A stretch of 12,989 bases of DNA from DATKMG01 sp035541995 (GTDB lineage Bacteria > Acidobacteriota > Terriglobia > Versatilivoradales > Versatilivoraceae). Shown here one piece after another: positions 1 to 7,754 of the stretch. The notes under the pieces are model-generated. The model had not been told where the DNA came from. It did no database searches and saw only the letters and a program-made list of their open reading frames with translations. Position 1 is the first letter of the stretch; each line of letters begins with the position of its first letter. The translations under genes were made by a program, and so were the position numbers. Where the stretch lies: contig DATKMG010000065.1 of assembly GCA_035541995.1 (NCBI GenBank), positions 1 to 12,989 on the forward strand. The letters run 5' to 3'.

Positions 1-1149
1 TTGAATGCAGCGGGCTACATTGTGGCGCATCATAAGATCGAATTGACCTCCAAGGTCGTGGGGCGGGTGGCCTGGATCGGGGTGGAGAAGGGAGACCGGG
101 TCAAGGCGGGGCAGGTGCTGGTGAAGTTGGAGGATGCGGAGTATCAGGCGCAGCTGCTGCAGGCGGAGGGGAATTTAAAGAGCTTGCAGGCTCAGCTGGA
201 GCAGGGGGAAAACGGGTCGCGGCCAGAGGATATTGCGCGGACCCAGGCGGATGTGGCGCAGGCCAAGGCGGATCTGGAGAATGCGCGGGTCAACCTGGAG
301 CGAACCCGGGGGCTCTTCAAGGAGGGGGTGCTGGCGCCCCAGGATCTGGACAATGCCCAGGCGCGCTACGATGCGCAACTGGCCCGGGTGGATTCCTTGA
401 CGAAGTTCTACGAGCTGATGCGGCTGGGGCCGCGGCGGGAAGAGATTGAGGCGATGCGGGGCCGGGTGGAGCAGGCCAAGGGGGACGTGGACCTGCGCCG
501 AACTTTCCTGGAGGCCACGGTGATCAAGGCGCCCATTACCGGGACGATTCTGGAACGGGCGGTGGAGGTGGGGGAATTCGTCACCACCAGTTTTGTGGGG
601 GAACGGGGGGCCAAGGGCTACGTGGTCTCGATGGCGGACCTGAACGACCTGCAGGTGGAGTTGGACATCAGCCAGGACGATTTTGCCAAGCTGGCCATGG
701 GGCAGACCGGGGTGGTGACGACCGATGCCTTTCCGGACCGCAAGTATGAGGGTCAGGTGGAGGAGATGTCGCCGGAGGCGAACCGGCAGAAGGCCACCGT
801 GCAGGTAAAGGTCAAGGTTCTGAAGCCGGATGCCTACCTGCGGCCGGAGATGAATGCGCGGGTGGCTTTTCTGGGGCGGGAGACCCCGTCGGACAAAAAC
901 CGTGGAGGGGCGCCGGCTCCGGCCCTGATCTTCATTCCGGCGGCAGCGGTCCGGGACCAGGGGGGGAAGAAGTCGGTGTTTGTGGTTGCTGGGGGGCGGG
1001 CGGCGGAAAAGGCGGTTCGGCTGGGCAGTTCCAGTTCGCGGGGGGTGGAGGTGGCCGAGGGACTGGCCGGAGGGGAGGAGGTCGTCCTGAACCCTCCGTC
1101 AACCTTGAAAGATGGGGATCGAGTCACCATTAAATCCAAGCCAGGCTAG
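1..1149 (+). CDS. HlyD/MacA-type periplasmic adaptor subunit of an efflux transporter (5' partial)
   Basis: This is a membrane-fusion (adaptor) protein that would link an inner-membrane ABC or RND transporter to an outer-membrane channel. The lipoyl/barrel-sandwich half-motif is at about residues 16-45 (VGRVAWIGVEKGDRVKAGQV). A long charged alpha-hairpin with coiled-coil character follows at about 50-170. The second lipoyl half is at about 172-196 (VIKAPITGTILERAVEVGEF). The beta-barrel and membrane-proximal domains follow, with the typical stretch ending RPEMNARVAF near residue 290. The frame is open at base 1 and no membrane anchor or signal peptide is visible, so the TTG at base 1 is probably not the start; the true N-terminus lies upstream. 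The TAG stop is 44 nt before the ATPase gene on the same strand, which suggests one operon. The coding strand is very rich in G runs. The family is clear; the substrate is unknown. Confidence 0.9.
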   Translation: MNAAGYIVAHHKIELTSKVVGRVAWIGVEKGDRVKAGQVLVKLEDAEYQAQLLQAEGNLKSLQAQLEQGENGSRPEDIARTQADVAQAKADLENARVNLERTRGLFKEGVLAPQDLDNAQARYDAQLARVDSLTKFYELMRLGPRREEIEAMRGRVEQAKGDVDLRRTFLEATVIKAPITGTILERAVEVGEFVTTSFVGERGAKGYVVSMADLNDLQVELDISQDDFAKLAMGQTGVVTTDAFPDRKYEGQVEEMSPEANRQKATVQVKVKVLKPDAYLRPEMNARVAFLGRETPSDKNRGGAPAPALIFIPAAAVRDQGGKKSVFVVAGGRAAEKAVRLGSSSSRGVEVAEGLAGGEEVVLNPPSTLKDGDRVTIKSKPG

Positions 1150-1193
1150 GTGAGAAAGGACGCCTTCTGTACTCAGGGTACGGTGGCGAGCTT

Positions 1194-1895
1194 ATGGAAG
1201 ACAACGTTATCATCGAGACAGTCAACCTTCACAAAGAACACAAGCGGGACGAGTTTCAGATTGTGGCTTTGCAGAACGCAGACCTGAAGATCCAGAAGGG
1301 GGAGTTTGTGGCGCTGATGGGACCGTCGGGTTCGGGCAAATCGACCCTGCTCTACCTGCTGGCCGCTATTGACCGTCCCACCGCGGGACGGGTCCGGGTT
1401 CTGGGACAGGATCTTCAAGACTTAAGTGACAAGCAGATTGCCCACTGGCGCAATGAGCATATTGGCTTTGTGTTCCAGACCTTTAACCTGATTCCAGTCC
1501 TGACGGCTCGGGAGAATGTGGAACTGCCCTTGCTGCTGACTCACCTGAATAAGAAGGAGCGGATCGATCACGCGGAGACCGCGCTGAAGCTGGTGGGTCT
1601 GGAAGATCGTATGAATCACTATCCCCGCCAATTATCGGGGGGGCAGGAGCAGCGGGTCGCCATTGCCCGAGCGATTGTGACCGATCCTCAAATCATTCTG
1701 GCAGACGAACCCACCGGCGATCTGGACGCTCATTCAGCCCAGGAGGTATTGACCATCCTGTCGCGATTAAACAAGGAACACGCCAAGACGGTGGTGATGG
1801 TGACCCATGATCCCCACGCCGCCCGCTTCGCCAGCAAGATTCGTTACCTGGAAAAAGGAGAACTCCTGCCCGAAGGCACTACCCCGGACACGTAA
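1194..1895 (+). CDS. ABC transporter ATP-binding protein, LolD/MacB type
   Basis: This is the cytoplasmic ATPase of a LolCDE/MacB/FtsX-type ABC transporter. All the ATPase motifs are present in 233 aa: Walker A GPSGSGKST (43-51), Q-loop Q95 in VFQTFNLIPVLTARENVELP, signature LSGGQ (147-151), Walker B IILADE (167-172), D-loop GDLD and the H-loop histidine at 205. Length and motifs match the LolD subfamily, whose ATPases pair with FtsX-domain permeases in lipoprotein release or efflux. It follows the HlyD adaptor by 44 nt. No strong Shine-Dalgarno precedes the ATG, only a weak GGTGGCGAG, so translation may be coupled to the adaptor. No permease follows; the next gene is convergent and unrelated. 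The permease is therefore upstream of the window or elsewhere. The signature is followed by E rather than the commoner Q/R (LSGGQEQR), a small deviation that should not affect function. Confidence 0.95.
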   Translation: MEDNVIIETVNLHKEHKRDEFQIVALQNADLKIQKGEFVALMGPSGSGKSTLLYLLAAIDRPTAGRVRVLGQDLQDLSDKQIAHWRNEHIGFVFQTFNLIPVLTARENVELPLLLTHLNKKERIDHAETALKLVGLEDRMNHYPRQLSGGQEQRVAIARAIVTDPQIILADEPTGDLDAHSAQEVLTILSRLNKEHAKTVVMVTHDPHAARFASKIRYLEKGELLPEGTTPDT

Positions 1896-2084
1896 GAAAG
1901 GATGAAGTATAAAGTGTGAAGGAGGAAGGATGAAGGCTGAGGAGTGAAGTATGGAAGAAAAAGGTCACTGGTCATACTTATGGATGTTGCTTCTTGCCTG
2001 CTAGGTCTCACTCTCAGAAATTTCGACTCTGCCTTCTTTCATCCTTGATTTCTTACCTTTCGTACTTCATCCTTCACACTTCAT
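1896..2084. repeat. Imperfect purine-rich/pyrimidine-rich inverted repeat between convergent genes
   Basis: Right after the ATPase stop there is a purine-rich arm (about 1896-1964) built from degenerate units such as GGATGAAG, AAGTGTGAAGGA and GTGAAGTATGGAAG. About 60 bases later the complementary pyrimidine-rich arm follows (about 2030-2084). A 12-base perfect match pairs 1912-1923 (AAGTGTGAAGGA) with 2070-2081 (TCCTTCACACTT). AAGGATGAAG at 1926-1935 pairs with CTTCATCCTT at 2065-2074. It lies between a (+) gene ending at 1895 and a (-) gene ending at 2140. It could act as a bidirectional transcription end or be a copy of a dispersed minisatellite-like repeat. No coding potential is seen from 1896 to 2139. 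Confidence 0.6.
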
Positions 2085-2139
2085 CTCGTCCCTGAAATAG
2101 CCAATCCTTGGATCACAAACACCCGCGTTTCCGGCGGAA

Positions 2140-3153
2140 TCAGTTCTTATCGCCCACACCATGTTGGTAGCCGCACAGCTTGCATGCGGTAGGGTTCTCA
2201 GTATTATCCACGCGGTGCCTCACAGGTTTGAGTGTCTGCAAGAAAGCAAAGATCGCCTTCAAGTCCTCGTCGGCCAGGTTGCGATAGTGGGACCATGGCA
2301 TAATCTGGTTGAGTTCTCGTGCCTTGACGAAGCCCGTGCGCATGACCCCGAGGAAAATAGTTTCATCGTAGTAAGAAATCCCTGAAGGGTCCGGCGTGAT
2401 GTTCGCGCTTGCAACTCGCCCCCATGGCCCATCCAAAACAAAACCTCCTGCGTAATCCAATCCTTGAACTGGTTGTCCTTTGACCTGAGGGGTGTGGCAA
2501 TCCGCGCAAGCTGCAATCGCTACCAGGTACTCACCCCGTTTCACCGGCGTGGAGAGATCCGGCTGAGGCACTGGTGCAGTTATCGGCTCGGGAACGGCGC
2601 GGATGAGGTATTTGACGGGGAAAATAATCTCCGTTTTGGGGAGCGCTTTCCGTATAGGAGGAATGGAACGCAGATAAACAATCAATGAGGCCAGATCTTC
2701 GTCGGAGAGATGACTAAAGGCCTGATAAGGCATGAATGGGAAGAGAGCGCGCCCGTCATACCCAATCCCTTCACGGATGGCACGTGCCAGTTGGTCATCG
2801 GACCAGGCGCCTGCACCGGTCTCCGGATCTGGAGTGATATTAAGTGGGACAACCCGGCCTGGGAAGCCCTTCAAGGGGAAATCGGCCGGGCCTACTCCCT
2901 TCGTCCCTTCAATTAATGGCGCATCGTGCTTGGTCCAGTCATGTTGGCCATGACAGTCAAAGCACCCCAAGTTTTCGACTAGATATTGGCCGCGCGCCAA
3001 GCGGACGGAGGTGCGCTCAAATGTACGGTTGGTCAAAGGCCGGGCTTTCGGTCCGATGAACGGCCTCCAACCAATGGTGAAAGTGATGGCAAGGCAGAGC
3101 AAAGCAACGAGGCCCAGGATAACGTACGACAGGAACTTCCAGATGCGCTTCAT
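2140..3153 (-). CDS. Membrane-anchored dihaem cytochrome c
   Basis: This 337-aa protein has two c-type haem sites and probably carries electrons on the periplasmic side of the membrane. Residues about 5-28 form an N-terminal hydrophobic helix (uncleaved anchor or signal peptide). The first haem motif CFDCH is at 64-68, with a probable Met ligand at 141 (FPFMPYQAF). The second, CADCH, is at 216-220, with probable Met285 (IMPWSHY). Each domain ends in the usual acidic helix (LSDEDLASLIVYLRS and LADEDLKAIFAFLQT), as in class I cytochromes c. The C-terminus carries CKLC (324-327) followed by GYQHGVGDKN. This is not a haem motif because the histidine does not follow directly; from memory a similar tail occurs in acidobacterial cytochromes. 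A strong Shine-Dalgarno (GGAGG) lies just upstream of the ATG and supports the start. The gene is divergent from the propeller gene at 3432. Its redox partners are not visible. Confidence 0.92.
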   Translation of the reverse strand: MKRIWKFLSYVILGLVALLCLAITFTIGWRPFIGPKARPLTNRTFERTSVRLARGQYLVENLGCFDCHGQHDWTKHDAPLIEGTKGVGPADFPLKGFPGRVVPLNITPDPETGAGAWSDDQLARAIREGIGYDGRALFPFMPYQAFSHLSDEDLASLIVYLRSIPPIRKALPKTEIIFPVKYLIRAVPEPITAPVPQPDLSTPVKRGEYLVAIAACADCHTPQVKGQPVQGLDYAGGFVLDGPWGRVASANITPDPSGISYYDETIFLGVMRTGFVKARELNQIMPWSHYRNLADEDLKAIFAFLQTLKPVRHRVDNTENPTACKLCGYQHGVGDKN

Positions 3154-3431
3154 GGATGACCTCCGATGCCCACTGGCAACCGGGCCGGGGCGAGAGTTGA
3201 ATTGGAGTTTCCGATTTGACTGTCCCGTAGTGGCATGGTTACCAGAGTTGCTTATCTTCTGTCAATAATGGACTCAGCTTGGGTGTCACGCAGCGTGTCG
3301 CAACTTGACATGCACCCCTCAACTTGGGCGACTCGCGCCCATGATCGGCTCAGTGTGCAAATATCTGTTCAATAATAGGTACCTGCTGCCGATGAAGAGA
3401 GTGAATCGGTATTACCGGTTGAGGAGATGGA
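3154..3431. promoter_or_regulatory. Divergent intergenic region with palindrome and CAACTTG-type repeats
   Basis: This 278-bp gap separates the divergent cytochrome (-) and propeller (+) genes and must hold both promoters. It contains an 11-bp palindrome CACGCAGCGTG at 3287-3297. The heptamer CAACTTG appears at 3301-3307 and 3320-3326 (19-bp spacing), with a related CAGCTTG at 3275-3281. A TTGACA-like hexamer occurs on each strand (3305-3310 on +, 3260-3265 on -), but I find no well-spaced -10 box for either. A regulator binding here is an inference only. Confidence 0.3.
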
Positions 3432-4610
3432 ATGAATACTCCATACGCCTTTATCGCAAAAGGGGCACTGCACTTTTTGGAAAAAGATGGAAAGATGAAT
3501 GCAATCGAAAGCCAATTTGGAAGAAAGGTATGTGAGCGCGCACTGTCTATTTATCAGCGAAATGCCTGGAAGAGGGAAGGATCTGGCGCTCATTTCATGA
3601 GTGGTGGATTGATTTGGGCCGATGGGCAACAACAAGATACTTCTGGGGTTCAGGTTTTTCTGACCGGTTTAGCAAAGGGTCGCCTGGAGGACGAATGGTT
3701 CTATTCCTTGGAGACGGGGTCGATTAGTGGAATGTTCAGAATCCGAAGTGACCAGACGGAACAACGCCTCTTCCATACATCGGATTTCCACTTGCGTCAC
3801 CCCTCCATTCATTCGGAAACCGGTGAGATTGCCTGCTCCCTGACCGGTCGTGAGGGAAGTTCCAATATTGCTGTCATGTCTGATCAAGGTGAAGGAATGG
3901 CCGAAGTGACAGAGGGAGATTCCATGGATCTCGCACCCAGCTGGATTCCAGGAACAAAACGCCGACTCGTATTTCAGTCTGCTGGACTTGCTCGGGATAG
4001 CCAGGGTCTCTTCCGGGGTTATGGACCCTTTGCCGTCCATTTGCTGGACTTGGACCAAGGCAGGATGGACACATTATGTGAAGATCCCCAAACTGACTAT
4101 CTATGGCCCAAGATGAGAGAAGACGGGGCCCTCCATTTTATCCGGCGGCCGTATGTGAATCCTGGAATGCATTTCCATTGGGGTCGTTTTCTAATGGACA
4201 TCCTCCTGTTTCCCTTCCGGTTTCTATTTGCCATCCTACAGTACTGTAACTTCTTCACCATTCGCTACACCGGTAGACCGTTGAGCGCTGTGGGTGGTGC
4301 CCGACAACGGGACATGGATTTGAAACGAATGATGGTTCAAAGTAACATGTTGAATGCGGCTCAGGTCTACCAGTTGGAAGAAAAAGGGAAGGAGGACGAC
4401 AAATCGCTGGTCTCTTCTTCTGCCCAGCTCATTCGACGGCTTCCCTCTGGTCAGGAGGAGGTTCTCGCCAAAGGGGTTTTCACCTATGACTTGTGCACTG
4501 ACAGTTCCGTTCTATACTCAGACGGAGGTACCGTTTACAGGTTGGAAAAGGCGGGGAGTCGCCTTCAATTAGCCAAGAGTGAATTCATCGAACAAGTAGT
4601 AGCTGGTTGA
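3432..4610 (+). CDS. TolB/PD40-like beta-propeller protein with an internal membrane segment
   Basis: This 392-aa protein begins without a signal peptide (MNTPYAFIAKG). It has repeated propeller-like strands of the TolB/PD40 type, notably GEIACSLTGREGSSNIAVM (131-149), EVTEGDSMDLAPSWIPGTKR (158-177) and LVFQSAG (179-185). These match the pattern in which a value is read out, compared and printed by each blade. Near residues 252-277 there is a strongly hydrophobic stretch (LLFPFRFLFAILQYCNFF) that could be a membrane helix or hairpin. A further propeller-like part follows (LPSGQEEVLAKGVFTYDL, 337-354). From memory, similar proteins of unknown function occur in cyanobacteria and other phyla. 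A good Shine-Dalgarno (GAGGAG, about 3421-3426) precedes the ATG. It is transcribed away from the cytochrome and has no operon partner. No catalytic motif is recognisable and the function is unknown. Confidence 0.75.
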   Translation: MNTPYAFIAKGALHFLEKDGKMNAIESQFGRKVCERALSIYQRNAWKREGSGAHFMSGGLIWADGQQQDTSGVQVFLTGLAKGRLEDEWFYSLETGSISGMFRIRSDQTEQRLFHTSDFHLRHPSIHSETGEIACSLTGREGSSNIAVMSDQGEGMAEVTEGDSMDLAPSWIPGTKRRLVFQSAGLARDSQGLFRGYGPFAVHLLDLDQGRMDTLCEDPQTDYLWPKMREDGALHFIRRPYVNPGMHFHWGRFLMDILLFPFRFLFAILQYCNFFTIRYTGRPLSAVGGARQRDMDLKRMMVQSNMLNAAQVYQLEEKGKEDDKSLVSSSAQLIRRLPSGQEEVLAKGVFTYDLCTDSSVLYSDGGTVYRLEKAGSRLQLAKSEFIEQVVAG

Positions 4611-4963
4611 GTTAAGCTTTGGAAGAGTCTGGGGTTTGGACATTTGTGAAGCGGCAGGAGGCCGGGATTGCCGAGCCCCAGCTCGGCAACCGTGCCGTGC
4701 CGACATTGGCATCAGCGATCCGAGGCAGCCCGACGGAACTCGGGGCCGCCGTCCCCGCAGCGGCATCCTGCGGCTGCGCCTTTCGAAGAAAGTTCAAACC
4801 CCTGAAGAGTCCGTTTGGACATTTCAATATTGACTGTACCTCCAGTCCAGGACTCGTGCAATTGACCTTCGCTTGGTCCATGGGAACCGGAATTCTGCCT
4901 ATTTGCTTCACCTGACAAGCCCGCACTTCCTCTTCAGCCGTCAGTTATGTGAGATATGACTCC
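4611..4963. other. 353-bp intergenic region between convergent genes, without a credible gene
   Basis: The propeller gene ends at 4610 and the BNR gene (on -) ends at 4964. Short open frames exist here on both strands, but they overlap one another, lack ribosome sites and run through obvious palindromes, so none is called. The left part, 4622-4824, is a repeat-like element annotated separately. The right part, 4825-4963, begins with the palindrome TCAATATTGA (4824-4833) and shows nothing else. Confidence 0.6.
4622..4824. repeat. Palindrome-rich putative dispersed repeat element bounded by direct repeats
   Basis: The ends are imperfect direct repeats: GAAGAGTC plus GTTTGGACATTT with four bases between them at 4622-4645, and the same two blocks with one base between them at 4804-4824. 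An inverted pair GGGGTTTG (4631-4638) / CAAACCCC (4795-4802) sits just inside. The interior holds a perfect 9-bp hairpin, TTGCCGAGC (4668-4676) / GCTCGGCAA (4681-4689) with a 4-base loop. A second hairpin is CCGCAG (4755-4760) / CTGCGG (4768-4773). The layout fits a small non-coding mobile or REP-like unit. It lies between convergent genes, where it may also end transcription. That copies exist elsewhere in the genome is an inference. Confidence 0.5.
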
Positions 4964-7372
4964 TCAGGGGACGTCATAGGAAACTTCGGGTGTGACGATA
5001 TCTTCCTGCGCGGCGGAATCGCCCATAGCAGGGCCGTACCACACGCTCCCTCCGAAAGTCGTCACAAAGACTCGGCCTGGATGAAAGGGGTCGATAACGA
5101 CCCGATTCGCCTGCTTGAAGTTGTAGCCTTTGATACGCATCCAGGTGCGGCCGCGGTCGGGCGAGCGCCAGACTGAAAAAGTCATGGTCCCCGCATAAAG
5201 GACGTCGGGATTGGCAGGATCAATGATGACATCGTAGACATGGGGATGTCTCTGGAAGATCCAGTTCCAAGAAACGCCGCCATCTTCTGAGAGCAGAATG
5301 CCGCCGTTTTTGTCTCCCTCGGGATGATACAACCCCCAACAGGCTAGATAGAGACGGCGCGGGTTACGCGGGTCGACTGCAATGCCGTGAGGACCATTGA
5401 CTCCCGCAGGTAGCCTCACCTGGCGCCAGCTCTCTGCCCCGTCTGTCGATTGATAGAGAGCCCCATCTTCGTCATTACCGATCTCACCGTGGAAGCTGCG
5501 CCTCGCCACCACCAGGTACAGAGTACCGGTAGCATCCATGACCGTACGCCAGCAAAATGGATGCGCGCCCCGGATTCCATTGTTCATGAGCTTCCAGGTT
5601 TCTCCACTGTCAGTGGACTTCCACACACCGGTCCCGAAGCCCGCAACATAGAGAACGCGGGCATGGGGGGGACTATGCGGATCGATAATAATGTCGGTTG
5701 TGGCCGTCCGAACCATTCCGTTGAAAGATGGGCGCCACGTGTGCCCGGCATCTTCGCTTCTGACCACTCCGCCGTCATAATGAGCAATGCCTTCAACTCG
5801 CCACATTTTGGGGAATGGCAGGTCGTGCACGCCGGACATGGCTGCCCAGCATCGTCCTTTCACCTCAGGGTCGAATACCATCCAGTAGGTGGTGTTCACC
5901 CAATCATCGGGCACGCCCTGTGCAGTGGCACTCCTCCACGATACTCCTCCGTCATGGCTTTCCATTAGGCCGATGTCTGTATAAGAGATAAACCAGTGTT
6001 TTGAATCGAACGGGTCGAAATGGATGCCATAACAAGTGGTCATGTCCAGGCCTGTTGTTGTCCAATCACCGCCAGGCAATCGTTTTGAAAAAACACCCTG
6101 CCAGGTTCGGCCGCCGTCCCGGGTTCGCATAGTCCGACCGAAATCAGTGGCCAAGACGAAATCCGAATTCGTTGCAGCTACGTCAATACAAAATGGGTTC
6201 TCGCCCCATTCGGGACCAAATCGCTCAGTGATCCAGTCATTCTGCATGTTGGGCCCGGCCTTGACCCCGTCCAGCCAGACCGGTGCCCAGGTGCGGCCAT
6301 AGTCAGCGCTCCTGGCAACGCCGAGATAGCGATCTTTTTTGCCCGGGATGACGAGAGCACCCTTATAGGACACATAGACCACTCGGGGCTGGGTGGCGCA
6401 ACAGGAAACGGCCTGAAATTCCGCTTTCGGCTCACCCATGCCAACAGGAATCTGGCGGATCAGTCCTGCTTCCACATGCTGCCAGGTGGCACCGAAATCC
6501 CTTGAAAGGAACACTGCGCGCAAGGAGGATGCATCTCCTCCAAAAGCCGCACCGGAGACCGCATAGAGGGCCGCCGCCCCATGCGAATCGAAGCCCAGAG
6601 AAATATCGTTAAATTTTCCAACTCCTTCAACTGGTTTGTGGTGAGCCCAACGGCCTGACTGGCGAACACTAATGGCATTGGTCAAGGCAACGATGACGGT
6701 TCGATCAATAGCGGGAGAACCCGGGTCTATCCATACCCTACGGGCCCCCAACGGCAGATCATCAGACCTCTCCCAGTTCTCCCCCCCGTTCCGGGAAGTC
6801 GCAAGCCATGACCGTTTCCCATCGGAAATTACCCCTACCAAAGCCCTCGAATTTGAAGGGTCGATGGCAAGGGCTTCGATGCTCTCGTTAGAGCCGTCTT
6901 TGGTAACGATGGTCTCAATGCCATGGTCGCCGACGGCCACGATTCGCTTGATGTTCGATGGAGCAGGGTGAACGAGCCTCCAGGTTACCCCGCTATCTGT
7001 TGTGCGAAATAGGCCGATGGTCTTAGCATAGGCTATGTTTCCATTCAACGGGTCCCAAGCATACCAGCGGATATGGCCACGCAGGTTAAACATCCTCCAA
7101 GATTCTCCACCGTCGTGCGAGATGTACCCTTCGCTCATGTCAGTAGAGTTGAGGATCGCCATGGGGTCATGCGGACTGATCGCGGGATGAAATTGGGCCC
7201 CTCCGCCGCCAGGGCCGAGGACTTTCCACGAATCGAGGCGCCTCGCGGAAGCGGGAGAGTCAGGATGCACATCCGAAGCATCACACCGCCCGTGCCAATG
7301 ATGGAGACAGATTGAAATACTGAAGAGATGAGTCAGGAGAGCAGTCAGAATCCGAGGATTTATACGACACAT
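4964..7372 (-). CDS. Exported BNR/Asp-box double beta-propeller protein, GH74/sortilin-like
   Basis: This 802-aa protein has an N-terminal hydrophobic signal (about residues 8-24) and probable cleavage near residue 30. I count twelve Asp-box motifs (S/T-x-D/N-x-G-x-x-W): residues 85 SHDGGESW, 124 TTDSGVTW, 193 SRNGGENW, 290 SRDFGATW, 355 SADYGRTW, 417 TRDGGRTW, 472 SHDGGVSW, 539 SEDAGHTW, 586 STDSGETW, 642 STDGAESW, 695 SEDGGVSW and 737 SPDRGRTW. This number and length suit two seven-bladed propellers, as in GH74 glucanases and sortilin/Vps10 proteins. STDMSEGY (77-84) and YTDIGLME (464-471) sit where GH74 enzymes carry their two catalytic Asp residues (D78 and D466 here), but this alignment is by eye. 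The role could be exported polysaccharide hydrolysis or sialidase-like binding. The substrate cannot be told. A GAGGG nine bases before the ATG is the only candidate ribosome site. It is divergent from the GH105-like fragment at 7755. Confidence 0.88.
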   Translation of the reverse strand: MCRINPRILTALLTHLFSISICLHHWHGRCDASDVHPDSPASARRLDSWKVLGPGGGGAQFHPAISPHDPMAILNSTDMSEGYISHDGGESWRMFNLRGHIRWYAWDPLNGNIAYAKTIGLFRTTDSGVTWRLVHPAPSNIKRIVAVGDHGIETIVTKDGSNESIEALAIDPSNSRALVGVISDGKRSWLATSRNGGENWERSDDLPLGARRVWIDPGSPAIDRTVIVALTNAISVRQSGRWAHHKPVEGVGKFNDISLGFDSHGAAALYAVSGAAFGGDASSLRAVFLSRDFGATWQHVEAGLIRQIPVGMGEPKAEFQAVSCCATQPRVVYVSYKGALVIPGKKDRYLGVARSADYGRTWAPVWLDGVKAGPNMQNDWITERFGPEWGENPFCIDVAATNSDFVLATDFGRTMRTRDGGRTWQGVFSKRLPGGDWTTTGLDMTTCYGIHFDPFDSKHWFISYTDIGLMESHDGGVSWRSATAQGVPDDWVNTTYWMVFDPEVKGRCWAAMSGVHDLPFPKMWRVEGIAHYDGGVVRSEDAGHTWRPSFNGMVRTATTDIIIDPHSPPHARVLYVAGFGTGVWKSTDSGETWKLMNNGIRGAHPFCWRTVMDATGTLYLVVARRSFHGEIGNDEDGALYQSTDGAESWRQVRLPAGVNGPHGIAVDPRNPRRLYLACWGLYHPEGDKNGGILLSEDGGVSWNWIFQRHPHVYDVIIDPANPDVLYAGTMTFSVWRSPDRGRTWMRIKGYNFKQANRVVIDPFHPGRVFVTTFGGSVWYGPAMGDSAAQEDIVTPEVSYDVP

Positions 7373-7754
7373 ATTTTGCGACCCTCATTCCCAATTCGAG
7401 CTAGAGCCGGAGCCTGCAGCCTTTTGTGCCCTGACAAGGGCAAGCGCATTGTCTCAGAAGGACAAGCCCCGGCGCAAGTTGCCCGGGAGACTGGCGCGTT
7501 ACACTTTCTTCCCCCATCTAGATCAGCCCATTCCAATTCCATCAGCGTGCAATGCGCTCCTCATTCCGCGCCACTGAGACGGCGGCATACTTACTATATG
7601 CCGAAGCGTCCTTGATGAGGCCCTTCTAACGCACTCAGAATTACAATGGTAAGACCAAAGTGCAGCGTGATATGGTGGTCCTGTAAAACTCCGGTGGTCT
7701 GTATAGAGAGAAGATCCAGTGTCCCTGCCCAGTTAAAGCAAGTGGAGTCGAGCC
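7373..7754. promoter_or_regulatory. 382-bp divergent intergenic region with repeats
   Basis: This region separates the divergent BNR gene (-) and the GH105-like gene (+); I find no credible gene in it. A 7-bp inverted repeat CGGCATA (7583-7589) / TATGCCG (7597-7603) has a 7-base spacer. A near-direct repeat, GGTGGTCCTGTA (7674-7685) and GGTGGTCTGTA (7693-7703), is spaced 19 bp apart, about two helical turns. These could be operator sites for the glycan locus. I see no convincing -35/-10 pair. The left half, 7373-7580, shows nothing recognisable. Confidence 0.35.

Noticed and set aside
3669..4058. 129-aa open frame on the minus strand
   Set aside because: It is antisense to the propeller gene and has no recognisable motif or start signal.
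4619..4926. Open frames of 65-104 aa on both strands
   Set aside because: Several frames and both strands are open at once across palindromic repeat sequence, which is typical of GC-rich repeats rather than genes.
5450..5968. 172-aa open frame on the plus strand
   Set aside because: It lies inside the BNR propeller gene on the opposite strand, whose Asp boxes run through the same bases.
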